This document shows positions 12,443-23,549 of a DNA stretch of 64,000 nt, piece by piece. Under the pieces are notes generated by a model. That model searched no databases, was not told where the DNA came from, and saw nothing but the letters and a program-made list of their open reading frames with translations. The translations under genes and the position numbers were made by a program. The number at the start of each line of letters is the position of its first letter. Position 1 is the first letter of the stretch. This DNA is from Castanea sativa (Eukaryota; Streptophyta; Magnoliopsida; Fagales; Fagaceae): NCBI RefSeq assembly GCF_040712315.1, contig NC_134013.1, positions 48,334,501 to 48,398,500 of the forward strand, in the 5' to 3' direction.

Positions 12443-15400
12443 ACTGCCCTTTTGGGTTTTCAATCTAGCGGGGTTCTTTTGCCTTAACTTTTACCTAGGC
12501 TGCTTTTTCGAGTTTCTAACCTAGCAGGTTTTTTTTCCTTTTTCTTCAAATGTTGTATCTTTGGAGTCTATCCATGTGGATTGTATGAAGCATCTCTTCC
12601 CCATCTAAATCTATACTTCTTGTAGCACCTCCTATCATGATCTTCTTAATAATAAAAGGCCGAGACTATCTTGGCTTCATCTTTCCTCTTGGATGAAAAG
12701 TTTTATCTCTTAGCACTTTTAGGACCTAGTCCCCTTCTTTAAGGTTTCTAGGTTTTACCTTTTTGTTAAATGTTCTAGCAATTCTCTTTTGGTACCTTTG
12801 TGCATGGTATTATGCCCTAGCTCTTTTCTCATCTATTAAAGCCAATTGCTTATATCTTTCCTTCACCCAATCTTCCTCTGAGACCTTGGTTTCTATTAGC
12901 ACTCTCAAAGATTGTATCTCCACCTTAAAGGGAAGTACCACTTCATTACCATAGACCAAAGATTAAGGGGTTGCCCCATTTGATGCGCGAATAGAAGATT
13001 TGTGACCCCATAAAGCAAATTGAAGTTTCTCAACCCAATCCTTGTATGCTACTACTATCTTGGCTAGGATGTTCTTGATGTTCTTATTAGCTTCTTCTTC
13101 GGCCACATTGGTCTGCGATCCATATGGTGAAGACTTGTGATGCTCAATGTTATATAGCTCCATTATCCTTTGAACTTTCCCCTCAAAGTGGGAGCCATTA
13201 TCTGAGATGATTTCTTGTTGGCACTCCGTATCAGAAAATGATGTTATTCTTAATGAACCGTGCCACATGATTGGCTTTCAACACAGAGTAGGAGGTCACT
13301 TCCACCCACTTAGTTACGTAGTCAATTGCTACTAGGATGTATTCATGTCCATTCAAAACCTTAGGGGTTATCCTTCCTCTTGGATCAAAAGTTTTATCTC
13401 TCAGCACTTTTAGGACCTAGTCCCCTTCTTTAAGGTTTCTAGGTTTTTACCTTTTTGTTAAATGCTCTAGAAATTCTCTTTTGGTACCTTTGTGCATGGT
13501 ATTGTGCCCTAGCTCTCTTCTCATCTATCAAAGCCAATTTCTTATATCTTTCCTTCACCCAATCTTCCTCTGGGACCTTGGTTTCTACTAGCACTCTCAA
13601 AGATTGTATCTCCACCTTAAAGGGAAGTACCATTTCACTACCATAGATCAAAGAGTAAGGGGTTGCCCCATTTGATGCGCGAATAGAAGTTTTGTAAACC
13701 TATAAAGCAAATTGAAGTTTCTCAATCCAATCCTTGTATGTCACTACTATCTTGGCTAGGATGTTCTTGATGTTCTTATTGGCTTCTTTTTCATCGCATT
13801 GGTCTGCGGTCCATATGGTGAAGACTTGTGATGCTCAATGTTATATAGCTCCATTATCCTTTGAACTTTCCCCTCAAAGTGGGAGCCATTATCTGAGATG
13901 ATTTCTTGTTGGCACTCCGTATCAGTAAATGCTGTTATTCTTAATGAACCGAGCCACATGTTTGGCTTTCAACACGGAGTAGGAGGTCACTTTCACCCAC
14001 TTAGTTAAGTAGTCAATTGCCACTAAGATGTATTTGTGTCCATTCAAAACCTTAAGGGTTATCCTTCCAATCACATCTATGCCCTATACAGAGAAAGGCC
14101 AATGAGAGGTCATGCTATACAACTCACTAGGCAATACATGGTTCAAGTTTGCATGCGTTTGGTAGTCATGACAACTCTTCATAAAGTCCACACAATCAGT
14201 TTTCATTGTATTCCAATAGTACCCTAGCCTTAGGATCTTCTTAGCTAGCATTCTCCCATTCATATGAGGGCCACAAATCCCTTGATGAACTTCCTCTATG
14301 GCTCTTTCAACTTCTCATTTCTTTAAACAACAAAGGTGTATACCATCATCAGACCTCCTAAAGAGTTGACCTCCACACAAGATATATTTGGCATTGCCAT
14401 CATCTTGATTGAGCAACGTTTTCTCTTATCGGCACCATCAAGATATGCTCCCAATTCCAATAACTTCATGATGTCATAACACCAAGAAACCTTTCTTCTT
14501 CTATAGTTAGAACTAAAGACTCGCTCTTCTCCTTGTGTACCAACTCATAACTCAGCCCAATCTTTAAAGGTTGTGTCCATACTTCTTTAGGTATTTCAAC
14601 CATGGATGCCAAGGTAGCTAATGCGTCTACAAACTGATTCTGAGCTATAGGAATGATCGTGTATTCAACCTTATCAAAGGTTTTGGTCAGATCCTCTAAA
14701 TATTGTTGATAAGGCTTTGAATGTTCTTCTTCCACCTTCCATAGCTTTTGTGCTTGAGCTATAACCAAGGTTGAATCCCCAAATACCTCTGCCCTTTTTA
14801 CCCCTAACTCTTAGAGAGCTTCCATTCCAACGATACAAGCTTTATATTCTGCCATGTTATTAGTCACCTCAAAGTTCAATTTAACAGCCAAAGGCACATG
14901 GGATCTATCGAAAGTGATCAAAAGTACTCCTATCCCATTCCTATATTGGTTCACGGCTCCATCAAAACACATTTTCCATGCCCCTAGTTCAATATCCAAG
15001 ATGTCCTCATCAAGGAAGTCTTCTTTACCATTCTCTCCTTCCACGAGGTTCCCGGCACAAAAATCTGACACGATGCTTCCTTTGATTGTTTTTCTTGCCA
15101 CATACTTCAAATCAAATTCCGCTAGTAGGATAAACCATGTTGATAGTCTTCCACTCAAAGTGGGCTTCTCAAACAAGTACTTCAATGGATCCATTCTAAC
15201 TACTACCCATATTTGGAAAGGTAGGTAATGTGTCTCAACTTTTGTATGGCCTATACAAGCACAAAGCATGACTTCTCTATAAAGGTGTACCTAGTCTTGT
15301 AATCATGAAACCTTTGCTCAAATAGTACCCTAGTCTCTCGTTCTTACCATTATCTTCTTATGCAAGCATGCTCCCAATCGCATCTCCTATGATAGAAAGG

Positions 15401-15770
15401 TATAGTAGCAAAGGCTTCCTATGTTGTGGAGATACTAGGACTGGTGGATGAAGAAGGTATTCTTTAATAAGTTCAAAGGCTTTCTAACATTTATCATATT
15501 ATGTGTGGGGTTCATTCTTCCTTAGGAGCTTAAATATGGGCTTACAAGTGGAAGTGAGCTTGGCAATGAATCGACTGATGTATTGTAGTCAACCTAGAAA
15601 TCCTTTTATTTCTTTCTCACTCTTCAGTGGGGGCATCTCTAGTATGGCTTTGATCTTGGATGGGTCTACTTCTATCCCTCTATCACTTACTAGGAAACTT
15701 AGTAATTTCCTAGTTGTTACTCCAAAGGCACACTTTTGGGGATTCAACCTTAGCCTATATTTCTTGCCAA
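12443..15770 (-). pseudogene. Ty3/gypsy pol fragment (RT end, RNase H, second RNase H, integrase), Tat lineage
   Basis: Read on the - strand the order is: RT thumb at 15.77-15.59 kb (KKYRLRLNPQKCAFG), RNase H connection at 15.27-15.05 kb, a second archaeal-type RNase H at 15.0-14.5 kb (FDGAVNQYRNGIGV, then NNMAEYKA), integrase zinc finger at 14.3-14.1 kb, integrase core (IISDNGSHFEG, HHKSSPYG) and integrase C-terminus (AFNKKVK). The double RNase H is a mark of the Tat group of non-chromodomain gypsy elements. Stops break all parts, gag and most of RT are missing, and a LINE joins at about 15.77 kb. The + strand ORFs here are shadows. Confidence 0.85.
12684..14066 (-). repeat. Tandem duplication (about 692 bp) of the integrase region
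   Basis: The block at 12684-13374 recurs at 13375-14066 with an offset of 691-693 bases. Each copy holds the second half of the integrase core plus the integrase C-terminus. The copies differ by scattered substitutions and small indels, for example around 13100 and 13790, so the duplication is not recent. It makes two integrase tails in a row within one pol fragment. Confidence 0.9.
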
Positions 15771-16030
15771 AGGGTCTTTGTAATGAGATTGAAAAATCGA
15801 TCAGCAAATTTTGGTGGGGATATTGGGGTAAACATAGGAAAATTCATTGGGTAAGTTGGAAGAAGCTATGCTTACCAAGAATCATGGGGGGAATGGGTTT
15901 CAAGGATTTAGAATGTTTTAATGATGCTCTCCTTGGTAAATAAGTTTGGAGGCTTTTCACCATCCAAACTCTCTTTTTTACAAAGTTTTTAAAGCAAGAT
16001 ACTTCCCCCACTATTTAGTCATGGATGATG

Positions 16031-19000
16031 CATTGTTATTGATTCCGTTCTATTCTGGCTTGAACGACCGGAATTTTTTGTACTGGTATGCAAACCGGTA
16101 CGAGAATACCTCACGTTCCACCTGGGGTTAGATTTCGGGTCATTCCAGACAATTTCGTCCAAGATGTGAATTTCAGCCAGTACAAGATTTGGCTTATTAA
16201 AAAAAAATACACACACACACAGAGTAAAAGGTCCAAACTACGTCATTTGGACTTTACTAAAAAACCTAATCCTATTCTATTCTTTCACTTTCAAGTCTCT
16301 CATTGCCCCTGTGCTATGCTGAGTGTGCTCTCTCATGAGTCTCATACTCATCAAGTCTCTCACTCTCTCATGACTCCCTCTGTCTTTAACTCTTTCACTC
16401 TCTCGGATTGAAGCTTTAGACAAATCAGGTATTCTTTTTCTACTCTCACTCTCTCGTCCTTCTTCTACCTCTATCATAGATTTTTTTTCTTATGATTTGT
16501 TTTGTGGTTAAGAACATAGGAGTTAGGAATTAAGATTAAGTGTTAAGAACTTAAGATATGTGATTTATGGTATACATTGTCATAAATAATGTCTTTTGTT
16601 TGTTCATTCCTTCTCCCTTTGTCATAATTTTTTTCTCTTATGATTTGTTTTGTGGTTAAGAACTTAGGAGTTAAGATTAAGACTTAAGAGTTAAGAATTT
16701 AAGGTATGTGATTTGTGGTATATATTGTCATAAATAATGTCTTTTGTTTGTTCGTTCACTTCATGCAAATTAAACTAAATTTTACTACTGCATTTGATTG
16801 AATTTCATTTCATTTCATTTCATTGAGCAGTAAACTATGGTTGATCATACTCATACTCATTATAGTTCAGTTGGTACTTCTTCTGCTTCTATGGCCTCTA
16901 CCCCTGCAAGATCAGAGGATCCCGCATGGGCTCATGCCCGTGTAGTGCCTAATGCAAAAAATAACACTATATATTCGCATTGTCATAAGTTGATTAAAGG
17001 GGGTGGTATTACTAGACTTAAGTATCATCTTGCTGGGATTACAGGTCAAGTTGAATCATGTAAAGTTGTTTCATTTGATATTAGGTTTCAAATGAAACAA
17101 ATGATTGAAGACTTGAAAAAATCTAAAGAAACTAAAAAGAGGATTCAAACAGAAATTGGGAACCCATATGGTGATCCATTTAATGTTGATGAGGAGGAGG
17201 AGGAGGAGGTTGGGGTTGTTGAAAAGACTCAAACTCAAAAGAGTCCCCCTCAAACATTAGGTAAATGAAAATCTAGGGGAAAGGATGTTGACACTGATAT
17301 GGGTGAAATAAGAGGAAAGAAGAAAATTAAAAGTTATTTTTCTCCAAGAACAACCCTCGAGGCTCAACCACCTATAAGAAGTGTTTTGGCTACAAAAGCA
17401 ATGATTGATAATGCAAAAATGAATCTGGCAAGATGGTGGTATCATTCTAATGTACCCTTTTATGCAGCTCAGTCACCCCTTTATCAACCTATGATAGATT
17501 CCATTGCTGCTGTTAGGCCGGGATTTAAAGAGCCTTCTTTTTATGAGTTGAGGGGACCCCTTTTGAAAAATGTTGTGTATGAAGTTAATGATTTTTTGTT
17601 AGATATAAAAAGTGATTGGAAAGTATATGGTTGTTAAGTGATGTCTGATGGGTGGACAAATAAAAAACAACAACCAATAATAATTTTTTTGGTGTATTGT
17701 CCAAGGGGTGCCATGTTCTTGAAATCTGTTGATACTTCAGGCCTTACAAAGGATGTTAAAAAGTTGTTCAATATATTGATTCTATTGTTCAAGAAATTGG
17801 TGTGGAATATATTGTGCAATTGATTACTTGCCTATAAAAAAGCTGGAAAAAAATTACAACAGAAGTATGGTACTTTATTTTGGTCTCCTTGTACAACTCA
17901 TTGCATAGACTTGATGTTGGAGAATATTGCTAATCCTACTTGGTTCCCTCTTATTGATGAAGCAATTAAGAAGGCAAAAAAGATAACAAAGTTCATTTAC
18001 AACCATAGAGTTGTTTTATACTTGATGAGGCAAGATTTTACAAATGGAAGAGAGTTATGTCGTCCTGCAATTACAAGGTTTGCCACTAACTTCTTAAGTC
18101 TATAGAGTATGCTAAGGTTCTAAAAAAAGCTCAAACAAATGTTCACTTGTGATAAATGGCTTTCATGCCCCCATTCTAAGACTGTTGTTGGAAAGGAGAT
18201 AAGTAAAATTGTTTTGGAAGATTATTCGTTTTGGTCTCTATGCAAGAACATAGTGAAAGTTAGTGATCCTTTAGTCTGAGTACTTCATCTTGTTGATGGG
18301 GATGAGAAACCTACTATGGGTTACTTGTATGAAGCAATGGATAGAGCAAAAAAGAAAATAAAAGAAAAAGGTTGAAGAAAAAAATTTCTTTGTATGGACA
18401 TTATATTAAAGTTATTAATGCTAGATGGGACAAACAACTTCATAGTCCTTTGTATGCAATAGGTTGCTTTCTTAACCCTGCAATTTACTTTAGGCCTTCA
18501 TTTAAAAGGCAAAATGAAGTTCAAAGAGGGTTGCTAAACACTCTAATGAGGTTGGTTCCCGATCCTGACATTCGAGACAAAATAAGTTCACAATTTGATG
18601 AGTACCAAAAGTCAATGGGTGACTTTGGCACATCACTAGCAATCCGCCAACGAGAGAGACTAAATCCAAGTAAACATTAATAATTTAATAGTATTTCCTT
18701 TAAATATGTCTATTTATCCTTTATAATTGTTATTTCATTTTTATATGGGCAATGCTTATTTTACATATTTACTTGTTATTGTAGTTTTATGGTGGGAGCA
18801 ATTTAGACTTGGAGCTCTAGATTTACAATCATTTGCCATTCGTGTGCTAAGTCAATGTTGTAGTGCAACTGATTATGAGAGAAGTTGGAGCACATTTGAA
18901 TATGTTCACTCAAAGAAGAGAAATAGATTGGAACATAAATAAGTAAATGATTTGGTCTTGTCCATTATAATTTGAGGCTGCAAGAAAGGTAAATTTATCA

Positions 19001-19694
19001 TCGTTACTCATATGTAAATGAAATGTACTTTCAAATAATTACAATTTATAAAATGTTACTAATGTTTAATATTCTCATTGGTAGAAACATTCAAAGGAAT
19101 TAGCATGCATTGGATCCTATAAGCTTGGATAACATTGACTTGATGGGAGATTGGGTGGATGAAGAACCTGCACTTCTTAATCCAGATGACATAAATTGAG
19201 ATTGTCTTAATGAACCAGTAGCCATAGTGAATGTGGAAGAGGATGCTGAACTTGAAACTATTGATGTTGATGACGATGATGATGATGCCAACAACAATGA
19301 ACATGGCTTGACAAATCTTCCAATGGGTCCTAGTAGTTCTTGTGGGACTTCTTTTGATGATGAATTTGATCATTTTCTCATGGATGATGATGAGGAGGAG
19401 GAGTAATATTATGTTATAAACTTTGTTGGCTTATTAGTTATTATGGACTTATGTAATGAGTAATGACTTGTTATATATCTTCTTGCTGTTTAATGTTATA
19501 TTGAGGTTTAATACTTAAGAGTTAAGACTAAATGTTTTGTATTATTTGATATTTATTTATTGACTTATAAATCTTCTTATTGTGTGATGTTAAATTGATA
19601 TTATATTGATGTTTAAGACTTAAGAGTTAAGACTAAATGATTTGTATTATTTGATATTGAGTTATTAGAATTGACAATTTTATGTTCTAAAAGA

Positions 19695-19726
<32 letters not shown>

Positions 19727-19838
19727 TTTTAGGAACCCCGAAACACCTTGAAACGGTACGCCAAAATCAGCTAGTATCGAAATATTTCATTCCACTGAAC
19801 AAACTAAAATGGGGTCTGAAATGGTATTCATAACAATG
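16031..19838 (+). mobile_element. hAT-superfamily transposon (3.8 kb), inserted in the LINE
   Basis: The boundaries are set by the 8-bp target duplication GGATGATG at 16023-16030 and 19839-19846. The imperfect terminal inverted repeats start CATTGTTATTGATTCCG on the left and, reversed, CATTGTTATGAATACC on the right. The LINE reading resumes immediately after the right duplication. Near both ends the motif CTTAAGAGTTAAGA recurs (16683, 19514, 19619), and there is a roughly 148-bp tandem duplication at about 16490-16750. An 8-bp duplication and the transposase inside both indicate hAT. Confidence 0.92.
16837..19406 (+). pseudogene. hAT transposase (BED finger, DUF659, hAT dimerisation), inactivated
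   Basis: The pieces lie in order, mostly in one frame: a degraded BED zinc finger at about 16.97-17.07 kb (SHCHKLIKGGGITRLKYHLAG; one of the first cysteines is lost), a linker with an acidic EEEEE run, DUF659 at 17.64-18.1 kb (MSDGWTNKKQQP, then the CIDLMLENI segment), a middle region at 18.3-18.68 kb, and the hAT C-terminal dimerisation domain at 18.8-18.94 kb (SFAIRVLSQCCSATDYERSWS). A separate acidic C-terminal exon ends at 19406. It has a stop at 17635, a frameshift near 17780, more stops near 18105, 18278 and 18373, and a missing finger residue. It cannot make an active enzyme. Confidence 0.9.
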
Positions 19839-21176
19839 GGATGATGGAGTTCAGTCTAGAGGCTCTTATGCTTGGCAACGTAATTTTATGGCAAGGAAAG
19901 TGATAGCTTTGGGCACTACTTGGCACATAGGACATGGAACTAATGTGTTGATTAGAGGAGATAAATGGTTACCTGATCCTCACTCTTGAAACTTCCTAGG
20001 TAACACATGGGTTTGTGCTCTAATAAATGAGGAGGAATCAAGTTGGCTATTTGACTGAGTTAATCTGGAATTTTTGCCCCATGAAGCTCAAGCCATTCTC
20101 AGCATTCCATTCAGTATCCATAAACCAAATGACTCCCTCATTTGGCATGTTACCTTTCAGGGTGTTTACTCAACCAAGAGTGCCTATAAACTCCTTTTCG
20201 AATCTGATTGCCAAGCACAAGCTATTTCTTCAAGTCCATTTGCTCATAGTGGTTTTTGGAAGTCAATCTAGAGTCTAAATGTCCCTAGTAAAGTGAAGCA
20301 TCTTATTTGGAGGGCTAGCTGCGATTCTTTGCCCACTAAATTATATCTCTTGAAGCGGCATGTTACCCAAAATTCTATGTGTGAGATGTGTAAGGAAGAT
20401 CAAGAGGATGCAGTCCATGCTCTTTAGGGATGTATTTCAGTCAAGGAGGTGTGGTGGGAAGGGCAACGATTTAGACCTTTTTTCTTATCAGAGAGGTTTG
20501 TTAATTTTGCTGATCTTTTTGCTGGCATTCTTAGTCTCCTAGATTCATTTCATGCTGAGATTTTTGCTATGGTAGTTGGAGCCTGTGGTACAGAAGGAAT
20601 GCTCTCTAACTTCAACAACCTTCCCTACCAAGCTCACAAATTTTCTCTTTAGCAGTAGATTGCCTATGAGAATTCCTTGAGGTACATGATTATCCTCTCC
20701 CTCCCCCTCTCCCTAGGCCCACTCACGGAGCCTCTTGGATTCCCCCCCTTTTATGCCCCTTTCAAAATCAACTTTGATGGAGCTTTGTTCAAGGACATCT
20801 TTGTTGTTGGTCTGGTTGTAGTTGTTTGTAACAACTAGAGGGAGGTCATTGGTGCAATGTTAGAGAAGATCTCACTCCTTTACTCGGTGGTGGATGTGGA
20901 AGCTTTGGCTTGCAGAAAGGCTGTAATTTTTGCTCGAGAACTCGGTATTACTGAAGCTGAAGTTGAAGGGGATTCAGCCATGGTCATTGATTTCATCAAT
21001 TCCAAACGCTACTGTATTGCAAGTTGTGGTCACATAATTGAAGATTCGTGGTTAGTTGTGCTTAATTTTGGCTTAATTTCTTTCTCTCATATAAAATGAT
21101 CTGGTAATTCCATAGCTCATCATTTAGCAAAAAAAAGCAAAAGGTTTGTTAGAACCTTAGTTTTGGTTGGAAGAGG

Positions 21177-21759
21177 TAGGGCTGTCCAGAGACCCGGCCA
21201 ACTCGACTCATCCGCCGCCGCCGACCGAACCCTACCCGCCGCCGACCGAACCCGACTTCTCCGGTGGTCGGAAACGGGTTTGTTCCTTCAAAACCCGAGT
21301 TTGGCGGGTCGGACGTCGGTTTTCCTTCTCCATAATCCGATCAAAACCGATCCGACCGATCTGTGAGATTACCAGCGATATTTGGTAGATCCGGTGAGAT
21401 TTAAACCATTTTTGTCAAGATCTCGGCAAGATTTCACCGGATTTGGCCAAGATCTTGCCGAAAATGGCCTAAATCAGGCCGGATCTGGAGAAACTTCAAA
21501 AAATTTCGCCGGATTTTCGCCATTTTCCTGCCAGATTTTCGCCGTTTTCACGCCTTTTTTTGCCATTCTCATACTTGTTCTCGCTGTTTTCTGGATTTTC
21601 GACCCCGACCGACCCGTCCGCCGTCATCTAATGGTCTGATCCGCCCGATCCGTTCATTCTGGCGGTCGGCGACGGGTGCATTTTTTGGCCACCCGATTCC
21701 GGCGGGTCAGTTCTGGGTTAGGCACAAACCCGACCCGGACCGACCCGTGGACAGCCCTA
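21177..21759. mobile_element. GC-rich MITE (583 bp), probably hAT-type
   Basis: The terminal inverted repeat is TAGGGCTGTCC at 21177 and its reverse complement GGACAGCCCTA ending at 21759. GGAAGAGG flanks both ends (21169-21176 and 21760-21767). An 8-bp duplication suggests hAT, although a 9-bp reading (GGAAGAGGT) typical of Mutator-like elements cannot be excluded. The interior is rich in ACCCGACC and GGCGGGTCGG-type words, quite unlike the AT-rich surroundings. It has no transposase and is non-autonomous. It splits the tail of the LINE. Confidence 0.85.
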
Positions 21760-21864
21760 GGAAGAGGTGCCTCAAGACATCACTCCTTTTGTAAACCGTG
21801 ACAAAGTTTTGATTTAATAATACTCACGGTCTTGATTCTCAAAAAAAAAAAAAAAAAAAAAAAA

Positions 21865-22011
21865 TTCCAACAAACACCCCCCCCTCCAAAAGTTCTAACA
21901 AACACCCCCCCAAAAAAAATGTAAAACCAAGTAGGGTACCTACTAATTACAAGTAGCATTCTCTTGAGATATGCTGCGTGTATGTATTTATTTCATAACT
22001 TGTTGAGATAA
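21865..22011. other. Short spacer after the LINE poly(A)
   Basis: C-rich repeats (two runs of AACACCCCCCC) follow the LINE tail, then ordinary AT-rich sequence up to the next element. No gene seen. Confidence 0.5.
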
Positions 22012-23011
22012 GAGCATTCACAGCAGTGGAGCTAAATAGCTATATTGCTATTTTAGCTCCACTCAAACCACAAAATGCCATACACAGCAGTGGAGGTAAA
22101 GCTAAATTTTTTTAGCTTTGCGCTACAGTGCTCATGTATCACTACATGAGCACTGTAGCTGAAAGTTATAAAAAAAAAATACTATTTTATTCGGTCACAG
22201 ACTCCCTCTTTCATTTCACGCTCTCTCTCCTCGCTTCAGTCACTCTGGAAATTCCATTTCAGTCTCTCCTTCTCTGAAGCTCACCGCCCTCTCTGAAGCT
22301 CACTGTCGTTGGGTTGTGGATTGTGCTCTGGCCTCGTGGATCGAAGTGGCTTTCCGTGGACTGGAGTGCTTGCTTGTGGATCGGAGTGGTGGGTTTCGGC
22401 ATACCGGCGTGGGTTTCGGCGTATCGGCGTGGTGGGCTTCGTGGTGGGTTTCGGCGTCTCGGCGTGGTGGGCTTCGTGGTGTGTTTCGGCGTCTCGGCGT
22501 GGGTTCCGGCGTCTCGGCGTGGTGGGTTTCGGCGTCTCGGTGTGGGTTCCGGTGTATTGGTGTGGTGGGTTTCGGCGTACCGGCGAGGGTTTCGGCGTAT
22601 CGGCGTGGTGGGCTTCGTGGTGGGTTTCGGCGTCTCGGCGTGGTGGGCTTCGTGGTGTGTTTCGGCGTCTCGGCGTGGGTTCCGGCGTCTCGGTGTGGTG
22701 GGTTTCGGCGTCTCGGTGTGGGTTCCGGCGTATTGGTGTGGTGGGTTTCGGCGTACCGACGAGGTGAGTTTCAGTTTTGGGTTGTTGGATTTTCGGGTTC
22801 CTGGGTTTGGTTTGTGGTGACTGTGTATTTGTATTATTTTATTGTAGAAGATGTATTATTTTATTGTGATGTTTATATTATTTTATTGCGTTGAAAGTTA
22901 AAATAGATCCACTGCTGCAGCATGTTTTGCAAAATGAATAGCTAAAATAGATAAAGTAACTTTTTGTGGTGCTAAAAAGCTAAATTTTTAGCTCCACTGC
23001 TGTGGATGCTC
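22012..23011. mobile_element. PIF/Harbinger-like non-autonomous element (1.0 kb)
   Basis: Terminal inverted repeats GAGCATTCACAGCAGTGG at the left and, reversed, GAGCATCCACAGCAGTGG at the right are flanked by TAA (22009-22011 and 23012-23014), the 3-bp target duplication of PIF/Harbinger elements. Part of the left repeat recurs inside at about 22081. The middle is a GC-rich tandem repeat (separate entry). No transposase was seen. It ends about 400 bp before the start codon of the diflavin reductase gene, so it could affect that promoter, but nothing here proves it. Confidence 0.85.
22378..22770. repeat. GC-rich minisatellite with 176-bp higher-order period
   Basis: Short units built on GGTGGGTTTCGGCGTCTCGG are repeated, and the whole pattern starting at 22411 repeats at 22587. 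Because 176 is not a multiple of three, all three + frames stay open over more than 450 bases and give near-identical peptides shifted in place (rich in Gly, Val, Trp, Arg). This looks like a by-product of the repeat, not a gene. The array is full of CpG. Confidence 0.9.
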
Positions 23012-23014
23012 TAA

Positions 23015-23408
23015 TAAGTTTTATTAATTAATTTAACATCACTTACCTACAAGCCCATCCCTAACATAAAATATATTATGTGAATATGTATGTCCCTAGA
23101 CTTTCTATTTTGGCTCTTCTAAGTATTTAACTATGAACTTTGTCTTGCAGAACATACTTGTGTCATGGGCCTCAAACACAAACAGATAAAGAAAACAAAC
23201 AAAACCTTGTGGCGCAGATAGCTTGTAAAAAAACTCAATCCAAGAAGGTGGGCTCTATGTTATAAAAAAAAAAGAAAAAGAAAAAGAAAAGAAAGTGGGC
23301 TCTAGGTCTAAAGCCTAAGCCCAGCCCATAATAATAACAAGTAAAAGGACGAAACCACACACCTTTTTTCGTGTGGTCTTGTTCAGAAACTCTCAAAGAG
23401 AGGGGAGC
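23015..23408 (+). promoter_or_regulatory. Presumed promoter and 5' untranslated region of the diflavin reductase gene
   Basis: This is the roughly 400 bp between the PIF/Harbinger-like element and the start codon. It has A-rich tracts at 23260-23292. No TATA box can be named with confidence. The start ATG at 23409 is in a good context (A at -3, G at +4) and is the first in-frame ATG; the frame extends upstream only through GTG. Confidence 0.5.
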
Positions 23409-23549
23409 ATGGAAGACAGACGACCAAAACTAGTGATACTATACGCTACACAAACCGGTAATGCGTTGGATGCGGCTGAGCGTGTGGCTCGAGAAGCCGA
23501 GCGCCGAGGTTGCCCAGTTATGCTCCTTTCCATCGACGAATACGACGTT
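23409..23549 (+). CDS. ATR3: ATR3 exon 1 (residues 1-47)
   Basis: It carries the FMN phosphate-binding loop ([13 protein letters not shown]). It ends in phase 0 before the strong donor GTATGT. Confidence 0.95.

Larger units (their letters stand above)
15770..21864 (+). mobile_element. 5'-truncated LINE (L1/RTE-like with RNase H), interrupted by two DNA transposons
   Basis: The LINE enters within the C-terminal part of reverse transcriptase (CNEIEKSISKFWWG, then KIHWVSWKKLCLP at about 15.84 kb). It is broken at 16030 by a hAT element and resumes at 19847 (SYAWQRNFMARKVIALG). The zinc-binding tail follows at about 20.3 kb and an RNase H domain at 20.76-21.15 kb (NFDGA, DVEALAC, EGDSAMV, NSIAHHLAK supply the D-E-D and H/D catalytic positions). 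A MITE breaks it again at 21177-21759, and it ends in poly(A) at 21841-21864. Several stops make it dead. No LINE target duplication was found. It joins the gypsy pol fragment at about 15.77 kb. Confidence 0.85.

Noticed and set aside
12763..13646. Two similar + strand ORFs (12763-12954 and 13455-13646) that look like a duplicated gene
   Set aside because: They are the reverse reading of the duplicated integrase C-terminus on the - strand.
22309..22894. Three overlapping open frames of 152-192 codons
   Set aside because: They arise from the 176-bp repeat whose period is not a multiple of three, and give the same low-complexity peptide in each frame.
23373..23408. Upstream extension of ATR3 exon 1
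   Set aside because: The extension begins at GTG, not ATG; the ATG at 23409 gives the expected family length and good context.
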